The position numbers were made by a program, and so were the translations under genes. Below, piece after piece: positions 41,601 to 47,900 of a DNA stretch of 64,000 nt. Position 1 is the first letter of the stretch. Each line of letters begins with the position of its first letter. The notes below the pieces were generated by a model. It was not told where the DNA came from, searched no databases, and worked only from the letters and a program-made list of their open reading frames with translations. The stretch lies in the NCBI RefSeq assembly GCF_023078355.1, contig NZ_CP095552.1:3100001-3164000 (forward strand), read 5' to 3'. The DNA is from Gordonia hongkongensis (GTDB taxonomy: Bacteria; Actinomycetota; Actinomycetes; Mycobacteriales; Mycobacteriaceae).

Positions 41601-41927
41601 GGTGATCCGCCGGTCGAGTTCATCGACGATTCCGGCCGCGGCGGTAGCCAGTTGCGATCCGCTCAGCCCCGCGCGCGGCATCAGCGCCGTCACCGTCGCG
41701 CGGAGGGCGGCGTCGGGCGCGACGCCCCGCTCCGCCAGGGTGATCGCCGAGGCCGAGACCCGGCGGTGCAGAGCACGGAAGGTCACCGGGCCGGCCGCCC
41801 CGGACATCGCCTCGTCGTCGCCCGCATGGGCGGCGGCGAGCGCCAGCAGCCGAAGCGCGGACGGGCGGCGCAGCGACGGCTGGGCATGCCCCGTCGAGGT
41901 GCGGGGAATCGAGGTGTCCGACGTCAC
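23607..41927 (-). CDS. NRPS B, 5' part: A3-T3-C4-A4-T4-C5-A5-T5-E-C6-A6-T6-C7-A7-T7-C8
   Basis: 6106 codons from GTG 41927, which overlaps the stop of NRPS A by 4 nt (GTGA). An N-terminal stub of about 100 residues precedes A3. A domains with pockets read by eye: A3 DVGNHSMVYK (Thr-like clade, unassigned), A4 DAFTSALIWK (possibly aromatic), A5 DVPHYSLVEK (Ser-related, unassigned), A6 and A7 DVWHFSLVDK (Ser). T domains: DLGGNSLTATRV, DLGGTSLSATRV, ELGGDSIASIRL, EIGGHSLSATRV, DLGGNSLAATRL. C domains carry HHxxxDG (C4 HHIISDG near 39230, C5 35935, C6 HHIILDG 31030, C7 27775, C8 24470). After T5 an epimerisation domain (HHLGVDAVSW, about 33010-31540) predicts a D-residue at position 5, and C6 is of the downstream type. 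The natural frame is lost at about 23685, where the last 28 codons (RSPTQRTSSTTSP...) are out of frame with the conserved YATDLFDD. A single-base deletion, real or a sequencing error, explains this. Confidence 0.9.
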   Translation of the reverse strand: MTSDTSIPRTSTGHAQPSLRRPSALRLLALAAAHAGDDEAMSGAAGPVTFRALHRRVSASAITLAERGVAPDAALRATVTALMPRAGLSGSQLATAAAGIVDELDRRITEILGLGDRESLPGLFRIAARRRADAVALADLDGASLTYRELDERSERMAHALVDRGAGPETLVGVALPRSVDLIVALLAVLKTGAAYLPLDRTHPVARLRGIVEDASPVAVVADAETAGAWAAMPAPLCTPQDLLAQYDIDARSVSTPPLPEHVTAQSSAYVMYTSGSTGRPKGVVVTHDNVVSLLDALDAVVESSPDDVWSMFHSYAFDVSVGEIWAALRAGGRLLVLDHATTRAPDDVVEAFDRHGVTIVNFTPSSFYQFAAVVRPPLGRRLPDSVRRLHFSGELLDYEHVRTWQTDRAADGSATRPGADVAGPQLNNMYGPTETTVYMTRRELTRAFVDRATASDIGTPLLGSRVYVLDGRLAPVPDGVPGELYVAGAQVTRGFLNRHGQTSTRYVADPFGPPGGRMYRTGDVGMSRNGSIEFVGRRDGQVKLRGFRIELGEVESAMSALDGVDAAGADIRTLGDTEHLVGYLVAAGGAASAADDAVGLSDSEIRTRLATAVPEYMVPTRFVRLPRLPLTVNGKLDRGALPDPGSGDGPEAEPPAGATEEALAALVAEILGVSDVGVTTSLFDLGGNSLTATRVAARAAEHFGTTVSAREVFADPTVRGLGAVIDGRDHDGSGGADRRVPLRRVGRDGVLPLSPAQRRIWFLETLDPGGAGYLIPAVLRLDAASGSGPEAADDRSPDPAVVAAALADLLARHEVLRTRFVSVDGVPEQVIAPAGDPRHDVRVTPPIDMRGAGEGDVTATIAEITSRGFDLEAGAPVRARLIRVADDAVILVLVVHHIISDGGSVAPMVTDFVTAYEARAAGREPSWAPLPVQYVDYSVWQHLRLGDAGDPTSLAARQLDHWRTRLAGVPALIELPVDRPRTAVRDDSGAELSATFDAATWNALGDLAGRHGATMFMAVHALLAVTLVRSGADEDVVIGTPVAGRGERDLDPLIGMFVNTLALRSRVRRAASFTDLLDDIREIDVTALDHADLPFETVVDEVVAVRDTAHPPLVQVALAFQNAARPTVELPGLVVSEIEAPVTTAKVDLQITVLDEPGRSPADDTRVIVTYATALFDAGTVDAFVRRMTAIARAVVDEPHTPVGDLSTGDDHLDAVIAAPGLASARSTLADLLDAAIAVNPDGIAVTENGQHLTYTELDLRTRRLADVLRARGAGPDAVIALATPRSLEGTVGFWAIARTGAAVAPVDPGLPGERLRYMLDTVDARLGVTSSEVVAGLRPAAAAVDWVVAEQPGDPDETGVASARRPRPDETAYVIFTSGSTGRPKGVAVTHRGLADLIADARARFGLTPAARVLRFAAPGFDAAVFETLVAVAAASTMVVVPGGVTGGTELAAILRRERITHATITPTALATVSEAVTGSGAATGTGFPDLEVISVAGDVCSPELVRAWSAGRSMHNLYGPTETTIWATSSAPMRPDSAVTIGGPIAGVTAAVLDPRLHPVPAGVAGELYLAGSALAAGYVGRTALTAERFVAAPFGAPGERMYRTGDLVRWRRRSGRWTLDFLGRSDFQVKIRGFRIELGEIDAVLGEHPGVDFSTTAGIEHPTSGETVLVSWVHGVAGAAPDTADVATHAARRLPAHMVPTVIVPIDDIPLTATGKLDSRALPTPRFGGHVHVRPSTATEQAVAAVYAEVLGLDAAEEVSAEASFFDLGGTSLSATRVVARLGGSLGVEIGVRALFETPTVRALAAAVDAGEHGRGADLPALEAIRRPDPVPVSYAQRRMWFLNQFDPHSAAYVIPIVVRLRGDLDVSAMRTAILDVVDRHEVLRTIYPTTTPDGDTGAESIAAGSASAETGARAVGVEPVAHAPTDWAGRIKIGHTVVPPRAVASSGEVVDQEIQELVTTTFDVTTDLPVRVRVITASADHHVLVIALHHIAADGESAPVLAAEIARAYAARRSGRAPDWPALRFQYADYAVWQRHRLGDPADADSLIARQLRFWVERLTGLPDILPLPIDRPRPAESDGRAATVRWSLPAAVVSRLRRRAAARRATLFMVAHTATAAVLARLTSTNRIAVATPVAGRGRREIDQLIGMFVNTVILSVDVEPHVTVGALLEQVKNADLAAFDNADVPFERVIDAVNPQRIENVEPLAQVLLVHSTSGRPAFGTLAGLDTEFVEIEDTAAKFDLTIGFRETADGGLTGSIAYATVLFDPATAEMISAALSATLSSLADDADLPVADVPILTAAEADAQQQLSVGPAVVLPALTIPAAITAASQLRLPEAVAVRFGDRTLTQREFAARVATLARELIALGIGPEDCVAVCMPRSIELVIAVHAVLAAGGQYIPVAPDAPSDRVRHMVDTAHARIALICDDRAPAAQVVARAIVVDAANPVDLDTVPVAADERLSILRPDHAAYTIFTSGSTGRPKGVTVSHRAVLNRLRWGVDEFGIGPHDSILLKTPFTFDVSVPELLTPALTGARLVIAPDDAHLDPHSMARLIDAEQITTVHFVPSLLAVFIDEIRPARSAPDAGDIWPARSAPGAGDIRPARSAPGAGDIRHDASSLLPSLRHLYCSGEALPPGTLRATRAALPHVRVSNLFGPTEAAVEVAVATPDPGADVVPIGRPVWNTQTFVFDARLRPVPAGVTGELYLGGVQLARGYAARPDLTAERFVADPAGGGRRLYRTGDLVRRNRAGDLEYLGRRDFQVKLRGQRIELGEIEAVLSGIDGVRQAVVTVASAPGGSDHLVGYLIGPGGGGPDGDEFIARAREAVTASLPVYMRPTLWVPLTEAPLGSTGKLDRKSLPAPRFDPLSEAVHADAAPADDAERTVAAPADDAERTVAAIVASLLGVEDVPVTRSFFELGGDSIASIRLTSMLRAAGLHLTPRDVFAASTIRELARRAQTEAIRKLDEIPGGAVGPVGMTPGLAWMLDLADDPDDLADFSQSTVLALPVEADEAAVRAVVTAVVAAHPMLTASLRTDSVGGPVVVAGDGDPGDITVEILDRSDISTSSRPSTPARSVDSAIRAAHARALATLSPADGRLVAAIGVRFADGTGRLVVAAHHLGVDAVSWPTILAGLGRAWWQYRNGETPGLAASGTSFRRWSGVLAGLADRAEEIEWWSRQLPPTPAEWETDRARDRLATTISVSRTVGAVLAERVLGTVTETFGARPDTVVAAAVAFALRDPVTASGPVSMVIENHGREEGIAPGADLTETVGWFTSFVPVSVNVPGPVEATAPAARGEAAAEATPGHRLATMVKALKDTQSRMPDNGIAFGPLRWLRPGSPLRNRPLPPITVNYLGLLGGGDIDDTDSTATDFVPIGDAPPLPPSVRGDMIALAALTVTAASVATAGGRELRVDLTAPEGLFDEPALGGIADRWESALSSLAAYVDAVGDPGPSETDVIGGLDQTDIDHVLATRTRAARTRGRYAIWPPTPLQQGLFYEAQRLVGVDPYVTQSVIEFDGAHPADMLLPAVRELLTRQRVLRSGFTRTPSGRLVVVVPPADHPAVTEPDFRGVDLTGLSMADAASRIVQIADEDLRRPFVLDDPPLIRFSAVSHDTVTGPACTLVITAHHIILDGWSGPILVADLLAAHLGRPAITPARDFESYLDWLDRRDAATAITAWREHLADIVPTLVRPQVHPGADREPRRHEVTARVSATTRAALERTVRTLGTTTSTVLNAAWSIVLSRFTGEQRVVFGETVSGRPADLDGADGMIGLFINTVPVVADVAPGRSPAALIGELHHARARMLDHQFVGLGDITAATGHPRLFDTLVVFESYPVDVDTVVAGSRTSGLEIRDVSTSDATHYPLALIAAPEGDDLCLTVKTDLSVVGEGVAETVAAMLTDLLDAVIDDPSLPVAALDPMPTALRPTVEGWSRGVEVGLGWSGRSVGSVVAERVGLSVGSVAVRVGGRVVSYGEFGGLVGGVARELSGLGVGVDSAVGVVMSRSLELLVAVHAVVAVGGRYVPVEVDAPAERVGFMLSTAGVGVVLVRAGDVGGGSVVSGVGGVRRVVVDCGEGVGVSVDGVVVGEGLGVGLLGEVVSGVGEVPGGAGVYTLFTSGSTGRPKGVTVSQAAVVNRLGWMQSLFGLQGRDVVLWKTPVSFDVSVWELFWPLMVGASVVVAEPGGHRDPWYVASVVERFGVSVCHFVPSMLSVFVDALGESVPQESVLQGSGLGSLRQVFCSGEALGVGAVEGLRGLVPGVRVVNLYGPTEAAVDVTSYVVSGGEVVVPIGRAVPNVSVWVLDSRLRPVPVGVVGELYLGGVQVARGYASRAGLTAERFVADPFGGVGVRLYRTGDRVRWSGVGELEYVGRVDFQVKLRGQRIELGEIETVLASADDVVSAVAVVHDDRLVAYVTGPDESAVSRLRDHAARRLASYMVPDTVMVLDALPLNTAGKVDRKALPAPDLFSTRRVEPDTDTERAIAGMVVEVLGRGGDATAISVTDSFFEIGGHSLSATRVAARVAHVFGVPFGVRELFDAPSVRAMAALVDATRRTDSGSPAGTADLGSIPRPARLPLSPAQQRMWFINQFDPGSSAYNIPFALRVRGRLDVVALRAALADVIDRHEVLRTRYPQGPDGRPWQDIAAADDVTVDQWWRTAGVETLSAEPFDVTRDLPIRAGILRANDHGADDRGADDRGADDRGAHDHVLVVVLHHIAADGESLAPLVDDLLHAYRSRVEGRAPVRPPLSVHYADVALWQERALGSIDDPDSELGRQSRWWRDHLAGLPEVLELPTDRPRPPVASLRGAAVDLDLPEGLAPRIESFARAHGVTVFMVVHASVAVVLSRLSGTSDIAVGSPVAGRGRAELDALIGMFVNTLVLRTEVDASATFEELVRLVRDTDLDAFAAADVPFEYLVDALAPARSEAFAPLTQVLLTLEQTSVGELSAPGLTITPVEAGAPAARFDLMIGMSADRDDAGALAGLAGRIVYATDLFDEPTVRRIGARIVDVLDAGLADPDVIVGDIDLVDATEGWSRGVEVGLGWSGRSVGSVVAERVGLSVGSVAVRVGGRVVSYGEFGGLVGGVARELSGLGVGVDSAVGVVMSRSLELLVAVHAVVAVGGRYVPVEVDAPAERVGFMLSTAGVGVVLVRAGDVGGGSVVAGDVGGGSVVEGVVGVGGVRRVVVDCGEGVGVSVDGVVVGEGLGVGLLGEVVSGVGEVPGGAGVYTLFTSGSTGRPKGVTVSQAAVVNRLGWMQSLFGLRGRDVVLWKTPVSFDVSVWELFWPLMVGASVVVAEPGGHRDPWYVASVVERFGVSVCHFVPSMLSVFVDALGDSVPQDSGRQVSGGLGSGLGSLRQVFCSGEALGVGAVEGLRGLVPGVRVVNLYGPTEAAVDVTSYVVSGGEVVVPIGRAVPNVSVWVLDSRLRPVPVGVVGELYLGGVQVARGYASRAGLTAERFVADPFGGVGVRLYRTGDRVRWSGVGELEYVGRVDFQVKLRGQRIELGEIETVLGTTPGVAQVVVSVMELAAGEQLVAHVTGADVDVEHLRATAEQLPAYMRPTSWVVLDALPLNTAGKVDRKALPAPDFVAAERVLPETDAEVAITGVFADVLGLSAADSVSVTDSFFDLGGNSLAATRLAARVSRMLGVPVRVRDVFDAPTVRDLARRVQAADIAGAGTAVPDRSTAPARPSVLPLSSAQRRMWFINQYEPAVASYIIPFAFRLRGTVEVEHLRRALADVVARHEVLRTTYPVSRDGRPEQRIHDVDPENPGFDWAVADSESEALAVAAEPYDLTRDLPVRARVYVDPGTSALLAVSIHHIAADGESGRALSRDLLTAYSARRDGRSPDWPPLPLQYADHVLRAAGRADEQDEHRQWWARRLDGAPVLMDLPTSYPRPATPTMRGATVEFVIPGRVAQGIGILARAGDATAFMVLHAALAAVLGRLSGSRDVVIGTAAAGRDGDTDDLIGMFVNTVALRTPIVPAQPFTDLLRVVREVDLDALDHAGVPFDDVVDELGVARTASHAPLVQVLLTTSDLAAPGAPDGQVAGLDVEPVAVEDNSAKLDLTLGVLTDPAEGLRGAVRSPTQRTSSTTSPRVGSRTDSSAY
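25394..26832 (-). repeat. Ser-specific A domain, copy in module 7 (foreign codon style)
   Basis: 1439 bp nearly identical to 28745-30129. It spans from just after the C domain (EGWSRGVEVGLGW) to the A8-region motif (QRIELGEIETVL), i.e. the A domain without its extreme C-terminal lobe. Codons end mostly in G or T (GTG, GGT, GGG, TCG, TTG), whereas the surrounding synthetase prefers C. Compared with the other copy it has 13 extra codons in a Gly/Val-rich loop and 5 in a Ser/Gly-rich loop. Confidence 0.9.
27806..27880 (-). repeat. 15-bp tandem repeat coding GADDR in C7
   Basis: Five units of GGTCGTCGGCACCGC (outer ones degenerate) encode GADDRGADDRGADDRGA directly before the strand leading to the C7 HHIAADG motif. 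The period keeps the frame. It looks like replication-slippage expansion of a surface loop. Confidence 0.85.
28745..30129 (-). repeat. Ser-specific A domain, copy in module 6 (foreign codon style)
   Basis: 1385 bp, the partner of 25394-26832. Identity begins and ends abruptly at the same domain boundaries in both copies, while the flanking C and T domains are clearly different. The pocket residues are the same (DVWHFSLVDK), so both modules should load L-Ser. The antisense strand is so A/C-rich that long His/Pro/Thr-rich open frames appear there; they are not genes. Confidence 0.9.
33226..33291 (-). repeat. 33-bp tandem duplication in the A5-T5 linker
   Basis: Two exact 33-bp units (33226 and 33259) encode AAPADDAERTV twice, just before the T5 carrier domain. 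Frame is preserved; a slippage duplication in a flexible linker. Confidence 0.85.
34085..34183 (-). repeat. 36-bp AGCGAGC-type repeats inside the A5 coding region
   Basis: Three units start at 34085, 34121 and 34157, each containing the palindromic core GGGAGCGGAGCGAGCGGGCC. They encode about three copies of GDIRPARSAPGA inserted in A5 between the DVPELL/HFVPSLL region and LYCSGEA. The same core occurs between genes at 50578-50715 with a 37-bp period; here the period is 36 and the frame survives. Confidence 0.9.
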
Positions 41928-44900
41928 GCGGGTTCCACTCGATTTCGCTGGACCGCGCCCGATCCGGCGCCCGTGTGACCGTGCACCACGGCATCGGCGG
42001 CGGACCGCACACTCTCGAAGACCTCGTCGATGGACCGGTCGGCGTCGGCGAGGAGCGTCGCCACGGCGATCGTCAACGCCTCCGCCGGGTCTTCGTCGGG
42101 AATCGACATCGACATGGCGACCGCGGTTGCCTCGAGATCGGCAAAGGTCACCTGTGGCGCCCCCGCGACGCCGATGACCGTGTCGGGCGCGACGGCCGCG
42201 ACCTCCGACACCAGCTCGTGCAGCGGCCGAACGGCATCGGTTCCGCGCACATCCGGCGCGTTCTGCTCCGCCCAGACGGCGAGATCCCCGATCGCAGTGT
42301 CCGGCCGTGACACGATGTCGGCCAACAGATTTCGGAATCTCTCGGCGAACAGGGCCACCGTGCCGGGGTCGAAGAGATCGGTATCGAAGGCGATCTGCCC
42401 GCCCAACGCGCCGTTCCGGTCGACGCCGTCGGGGTCGCCCGGGTAGAGCATGACCTCGAGGTCCACCTTGGCGGGAAAGGACTCGGGCAGACGCGGCCGG
42501 ACATGCAGCCCGTCGAGTTCGATGTCCGGGAACTCGAGATTCTGGTACGAGAGCATCACCGAGAACAACGGGTTGCGGCGTCCGCGGCGGACCGACGTAC
42601 GGTCGGTCCGGGCGAGATGATCGACGATCTCGTCGAAGGACACGTCGGTGTGACCCAGGTCGGCGAAATCATCGGTGTGCACCCGTCGCAAGAGCTCCGC
42701 GAACGGCTCGTCGAGGCGAAGCCGCGTACGCAGGGGCACCGTGGTCGCGAGCATCCCCACCATGTCAGTCAGGGCGGGATCATCACGACCGGCGAACGGT
42801 GTGCCGATGACGATGTCGTCGCTTCCCGACAACCGCCCGATCAGGACCGCGATCGCCGCGTGCAGGACGGCGAACTGCGTCGTGTTGCCCACCCGCGCCA
42901 TCTGACGGAGCATCGTCGCGGTCGACGACGGGATGTCGAGATCGACGACTCCGCCCACATGGCGGGGCTCCACGGGCCGGGGCCGGTCGGTCGGGATCGT
43001 CGCCGGCTCCCCCGCCCGATCCAGACGCTGCCCCCAGTACCGCAGTTGACGCTGCCGTTCCGTCTCCCCGTCGGGCCGCGTGGTCTGCAGGCGCTCGGCG
43101 TGCCAGATCGCATAGTCGGCGAACTGCACGCGCTGCCCCACCGCACTTCTCGATCCGGCTCGCCCCGAGATGCGGGCGGAGTAGAACTCGGCGAGGTCGC
43201 GGGCCAGCGGGCCGAGCGACCCACCGTCGGCGTTGATGTGGTGGACGACGAACACCAGCACGTGCCGGTCCGGGCTCACCCGCAGGATCGTCGCGCGGAC
43301 CGCCGGGGGGCCGGTCAGGTCGAAACCAGCTCCGACGACAGCGGCGACCTCGGCGCCCAACCTGTCCTCGGCGGGCATGTCGGGCCGGTCACCGGCGAGA
43401 TCGACGAGCGGAATCCGCAACGCGTGCACCGCATCCGCAGCGGGAATGATGAGTTGCACCGGTGTGCCGTCGTGCAGCGGGTAACGGGTGCGCAGCGACT
43501 CGTGCCGCGCGACGAGGTCACCCACCGCGCCCGTGAGGGCCGGGACGTCGAGCCGGCCGTCGAGTTCCAGGGTCAGGCCGACGTTGTAGGCAGGCGAGGC
43601 CGGATCGGTCTGATTGATCGACCACAGGCCGCGTTGCACTCCCGTGAGGTCGACGACATGAGTGCGTTCGCGCGGCGTCAGCATGCGTCCCGAGACCGCC
43701 CGGTCTGCCGTCGCCACCGCCGCCACGAAGTCCGCGACGGTCGGGTTCTCGAAGAGCAGCGACATCGGCACGCGGCGTCCGACATGCTGTTCGACGCGAT
43801 AGGCGACCTTGGTCGCCGACAGCGAGCTCCCGCCGAGTTCGAAGAACCCGTCGTACACACTGACCTCCCGCAGACCGAGCACGTCGGCGAAGATCTGGGC
43901 CACGACGCCCTCGAGCCGGCTGCGGGGGCCGACATATTCACGTGCGGGCGAGATCTCCACCGCGGGCAGGGCGCGGCGGTCGACCTTGCCGGTCCGGGTC
44001 ATCGGCAACTCGTCGAGCACCACCACGGTGTGCGGTACGAGGTGCGACGGCAGGCGGGCGGCGGCGTGGTCGAGGATGTGCTCGGGTGCGGGGACCCGGT
44101 CGGCAGGGGCGGTCACATACGACACCAGCACCGTGTCCCCAGCGGGAGTCGTCGTTCCGACGGTGACCGCGATGTCCACGTCGGGATGACTTGCGAGCAC
44201 GCCGTCGACCTCGCCGGGTTCGACCCGCATGCCGCGGATCTTGATCTGGAAGTCGTTGCGCCCGTGGTAGACGATGTCGCCGGACGGTGTGCGCGTGACG
44301 AGGTCACCGGTGCGGTACATCCGCCCCCCGGTCTCGAACGGATCGGCGACGAACCGGCCCGCCGTCAGTCCGGGACGACCGTGGTAGCCGCGCCCGAGTG
44401 CCCGTCCCGACAGGTACAGCTCACCCAGGACACCGTCCGGCACCGGACGCAGGCAGGCGTCGAGGACCCGGACGCCGACTCCGGCGATCGGCCCACCGAT
44501 CGTGACCGGTTCCGCGGGCCGGAGGGGCGCGGAGGCGGTGGCCCAGATGGTGGTCTCGCTGGGACCGTAGAGATTGAGCAGCGGGCGGCCGGCTGCATGC
44601 CACCTCGCGACCAACTCCGGAGGGCAGGCCTCGCCCGCCACCATCACGACCGAGAGTTCGGGCACCGCGGCAGGATCGAGAGTGGCGAGCGCGGTGGGCG
44701 TCATGATCGTGTGGGTGACCCGGTGACGGGCGATGATGGTCGCCAGCTCGGGACCGGCGAACACCTCGGGTGGGCTGATCGCCAGCTGGGCGCCCGAACA
44801 CACCGCGAACACGATCTCCCAGACCGCGACATCGAATCCCGGTGCGGCGACGTGGAGTATGCGCGAGTCCGGGCCCGCGCCCAAGCGATGCTGCTGCTCA

Positions 44901-47900
44901 CCGACCAGTTCGGCGAACCCGGCGTTGGTCACCGTGACGGCCTTGGGCCGGCCGGTGGACCCGGAGGTGAATTGGAGATAGGCCGCGTCGTCGAGGGCGA
45001 TCGGCCGTACCCGCTCGGCGTCGGCCACCCGGTTCGTCGGCCGTCCGGCGATGCCCAGATCCACCTCGAGGTCATCGAGAACCAGCTGCGCGACCGTGGA
45101 TCGGGTCGCCGAGGACCCGGCGCCGTCCGTGGTGACGGGATCCGCCGTGATGACCAGAACCGCACCGCTGTCGGCGAGCATCGCCGAACGGCGGGCGGCG
45201 GGCAGACGGGAGTCGATCATCACGAAGGCGGCGCCGCTCATGGCCACGCCCAGTACGGCCAGGACCGACCGGGGCGAGCGCGGGATGCTCACCGCGACGA
45301 CGTCGCCTGGGCCGATGCCGCGTTCGATCAGGACGCGGGCGATCTGATTGGTCGTGGTCGTCACCTCGGACCAGCGGACCGCGCTCTCCCCGAGCAGGGC
45401 AGGGGCGCCGGGGTCGGCGCTCGCGAGACCGCGCGTCAGCAGGGTTGCGAGGGTCTGCTCGGGACGCGATCCCCAGGCCGGCGCCGCCAGGGTACGCATC
45501 TCGTCCGGGCGGAGCAGGTCGATCGCACCGATGCTCCGCGACGGCTCGTGCACCATCTGCTCCAGGACGAACTCCAGCCGCCGCGCCATGTCGCGCACCG
45601 TAGCGTCGTCGAAAAGGTCGGTTGCATAGGCGAATTCGACGTCGTAACGGTCGGTGCGGTCGGTGACCGACACGGTCACGTCGTACTTCGCGGACGGTAC
45701 CCGGGCATCGAGGACCTCCGCGGACCCGGCCCATCGGGCGAGCTCGGCCAACTGATCGGGTTGAACCGTCAGCGCGACCTGGAACAGCGGCGAGTGCGAC
45801 GGCGACCGGTGTGGCGCGACAGCGTCCACGACCCGTTCGAACGGGACGTCGGCGCGGCTCATCGCACGCGCGCAGCGGCGATGCGCGGCGGTGACGAAGT
45901 CGACGACGGTGTCCCCGGGTTGCAGGGTCGTTCGCAGCACGACGGTGTTGACGAACATGCCGACGAGGTCGGCGAGCGCCGGATCGTCGCGGCCGGCGAC
46001 CGCGGTCCCGATACTCACGTCGTCGGTGGCGGCCAGCCGACCCAAGGTGATCGCCAGGGCGGACTGGAACACCGCGAACGGGGTGACCGCCAACGATCTC
46101 GCGAGCTGCCGGATCCCCGCGGTCAGGCCCGTCCCGAGCACGGTGTCCACATGCGCTCCGCTGCTCGACATCACCCGCGGACGCGGCCGATCGGTGGGCA
46201 ACTGCAGCAGATCCGGCGCGCCACGCAACTCCCCCCGCCAGAACTCCAGGCCCTCGACCAGAACCGACGACGGCGCATCCGGCGTTCCGAGCGTCTCGGC
46301 GCGCTCGACGGCGACATCGGCGTACTGCATCGGCAACGGCGCGAGATCCGGCTCCGCACCCGCGCGCCGACTGTCGTACGCGGTCATCAGATCTCGCAGC
46401 AGCGGCCGGAGCGAGTGCCCGTCGGCCGCGATGTGATGAAGGACCAGCACGACGATGTCGCCATCCGGATGACCTGTCAGCAGGCGGTACCGGAACGGGA
46501 TCTCCTCGGCCAGGTCGAAGCCGACGTCGGTGATGGCGGAGATCGCCTTGTCCACATCGTCTCCGGCGTCGGTCACATGTGTCCCGCTCGCTGCGCTCCC
46601 GGCGACAGTGACATGTGTCCCGCTCGCTGCGCTCCCGGCGACGAGTTCAACATGTGTCCCGCCGGCCAGAAGATCGGCAGCCGTGCGCGAGTCCAGGATT
46701 CGCTGCTCGGGTTCGCCGTCGACGACCGGGAACACCGTGCGCAGGATCTCGTGCCGGTCCACGACGTCCCGGACCGCCCGGTTCATGGCATCGGCGTCCA
46801 GCGCGTGCGCCAGGCGCAGCGCGCCCGACATGTTATAGGTTGACTCGGCCGGCGACATCCGGTTGATGAACCACAACCGGGTCTGCGCCTGCGACAGCGG
46901 GATTCGCGCCGGACGCGGTGGCTGCGACCGGGTCGCGGCGGACGGGTCGGACTGCGGGACGACCACGGCGCGTGACGCGAGATCGGCGAGGTCGACCGCG
47001 TCGAAGACGTCGGTCAGGGCGATCCCCAGCCCGTGGTCGACACGTGCGCGGGCCACCATCCGGGCGGCGAGCAACGAATCCGCACCCAAAGCGAAGAGAT
47101 TGTCCGAGACGCTGACCCCCTCACGGTCCAGCGCCTCCTCCACCAGCGACACGATCGCCCGCTCGACCGGGGTCTGCGGCGTCCGGAAACTCGTTGCGGC
47201 GGAGCCGAGTACGGGAACCGGCAGCGCGCGTGTGTCCAGCTTGCCCGACCGGGTGGTGGGAAACGCATCGAGGAAGACAATCCCCGGCGGAACCATGTGT
47301 CCGGGGAGTCGCCGTCGGCAGTGCGCACGCACAGCGTCGGCATCGAGCAGTTGCCGGGTGTCACCGGCATCATGATCGGCGCGGGATTCGGGCACGGACC
47401 CATCCCGGCGAGCACGGAGATAGGCGACGAGAACGGGTGCGGGCCCGAGATCGCGGCGGGCGACGACCGCTACCGCGTCGACGCCCGGGATCGCGGCGAT
47501 CACCGCCTCGACCTCGCCGGGTTCCACGCGCTGACCCCGGATCTTGATCTGCTGATCGGTTCGTCCCAGATACTCCAGTTCACCGTCGGCAGTCCATCGG
47601 ACCAGATCCCCGGTGCGGTACATCCGGGCACCCATGTCCCCCCGCGGATCGGCCGTGAACCTGCCCGATGTCAGTCCCGGCGCACCGACGTAGCACGATG
47701 CCAGCTGCGGCCCCACCAGATACAACTCGCCGGCGACCCCGACCGGAACCGGATGTAGTCGGCCGTCGAGGACCCGCACCTCGGTCCCCGGTACCGGGTG
47801 TCCGATCGGAACGGCGGGACCATCCGTCGTGACCCGCTGGGCGGTCACGTCGATCGCGGCCTCGGTCGGCCCGTACAGATTCACCAGTCCGGCACGGGTG

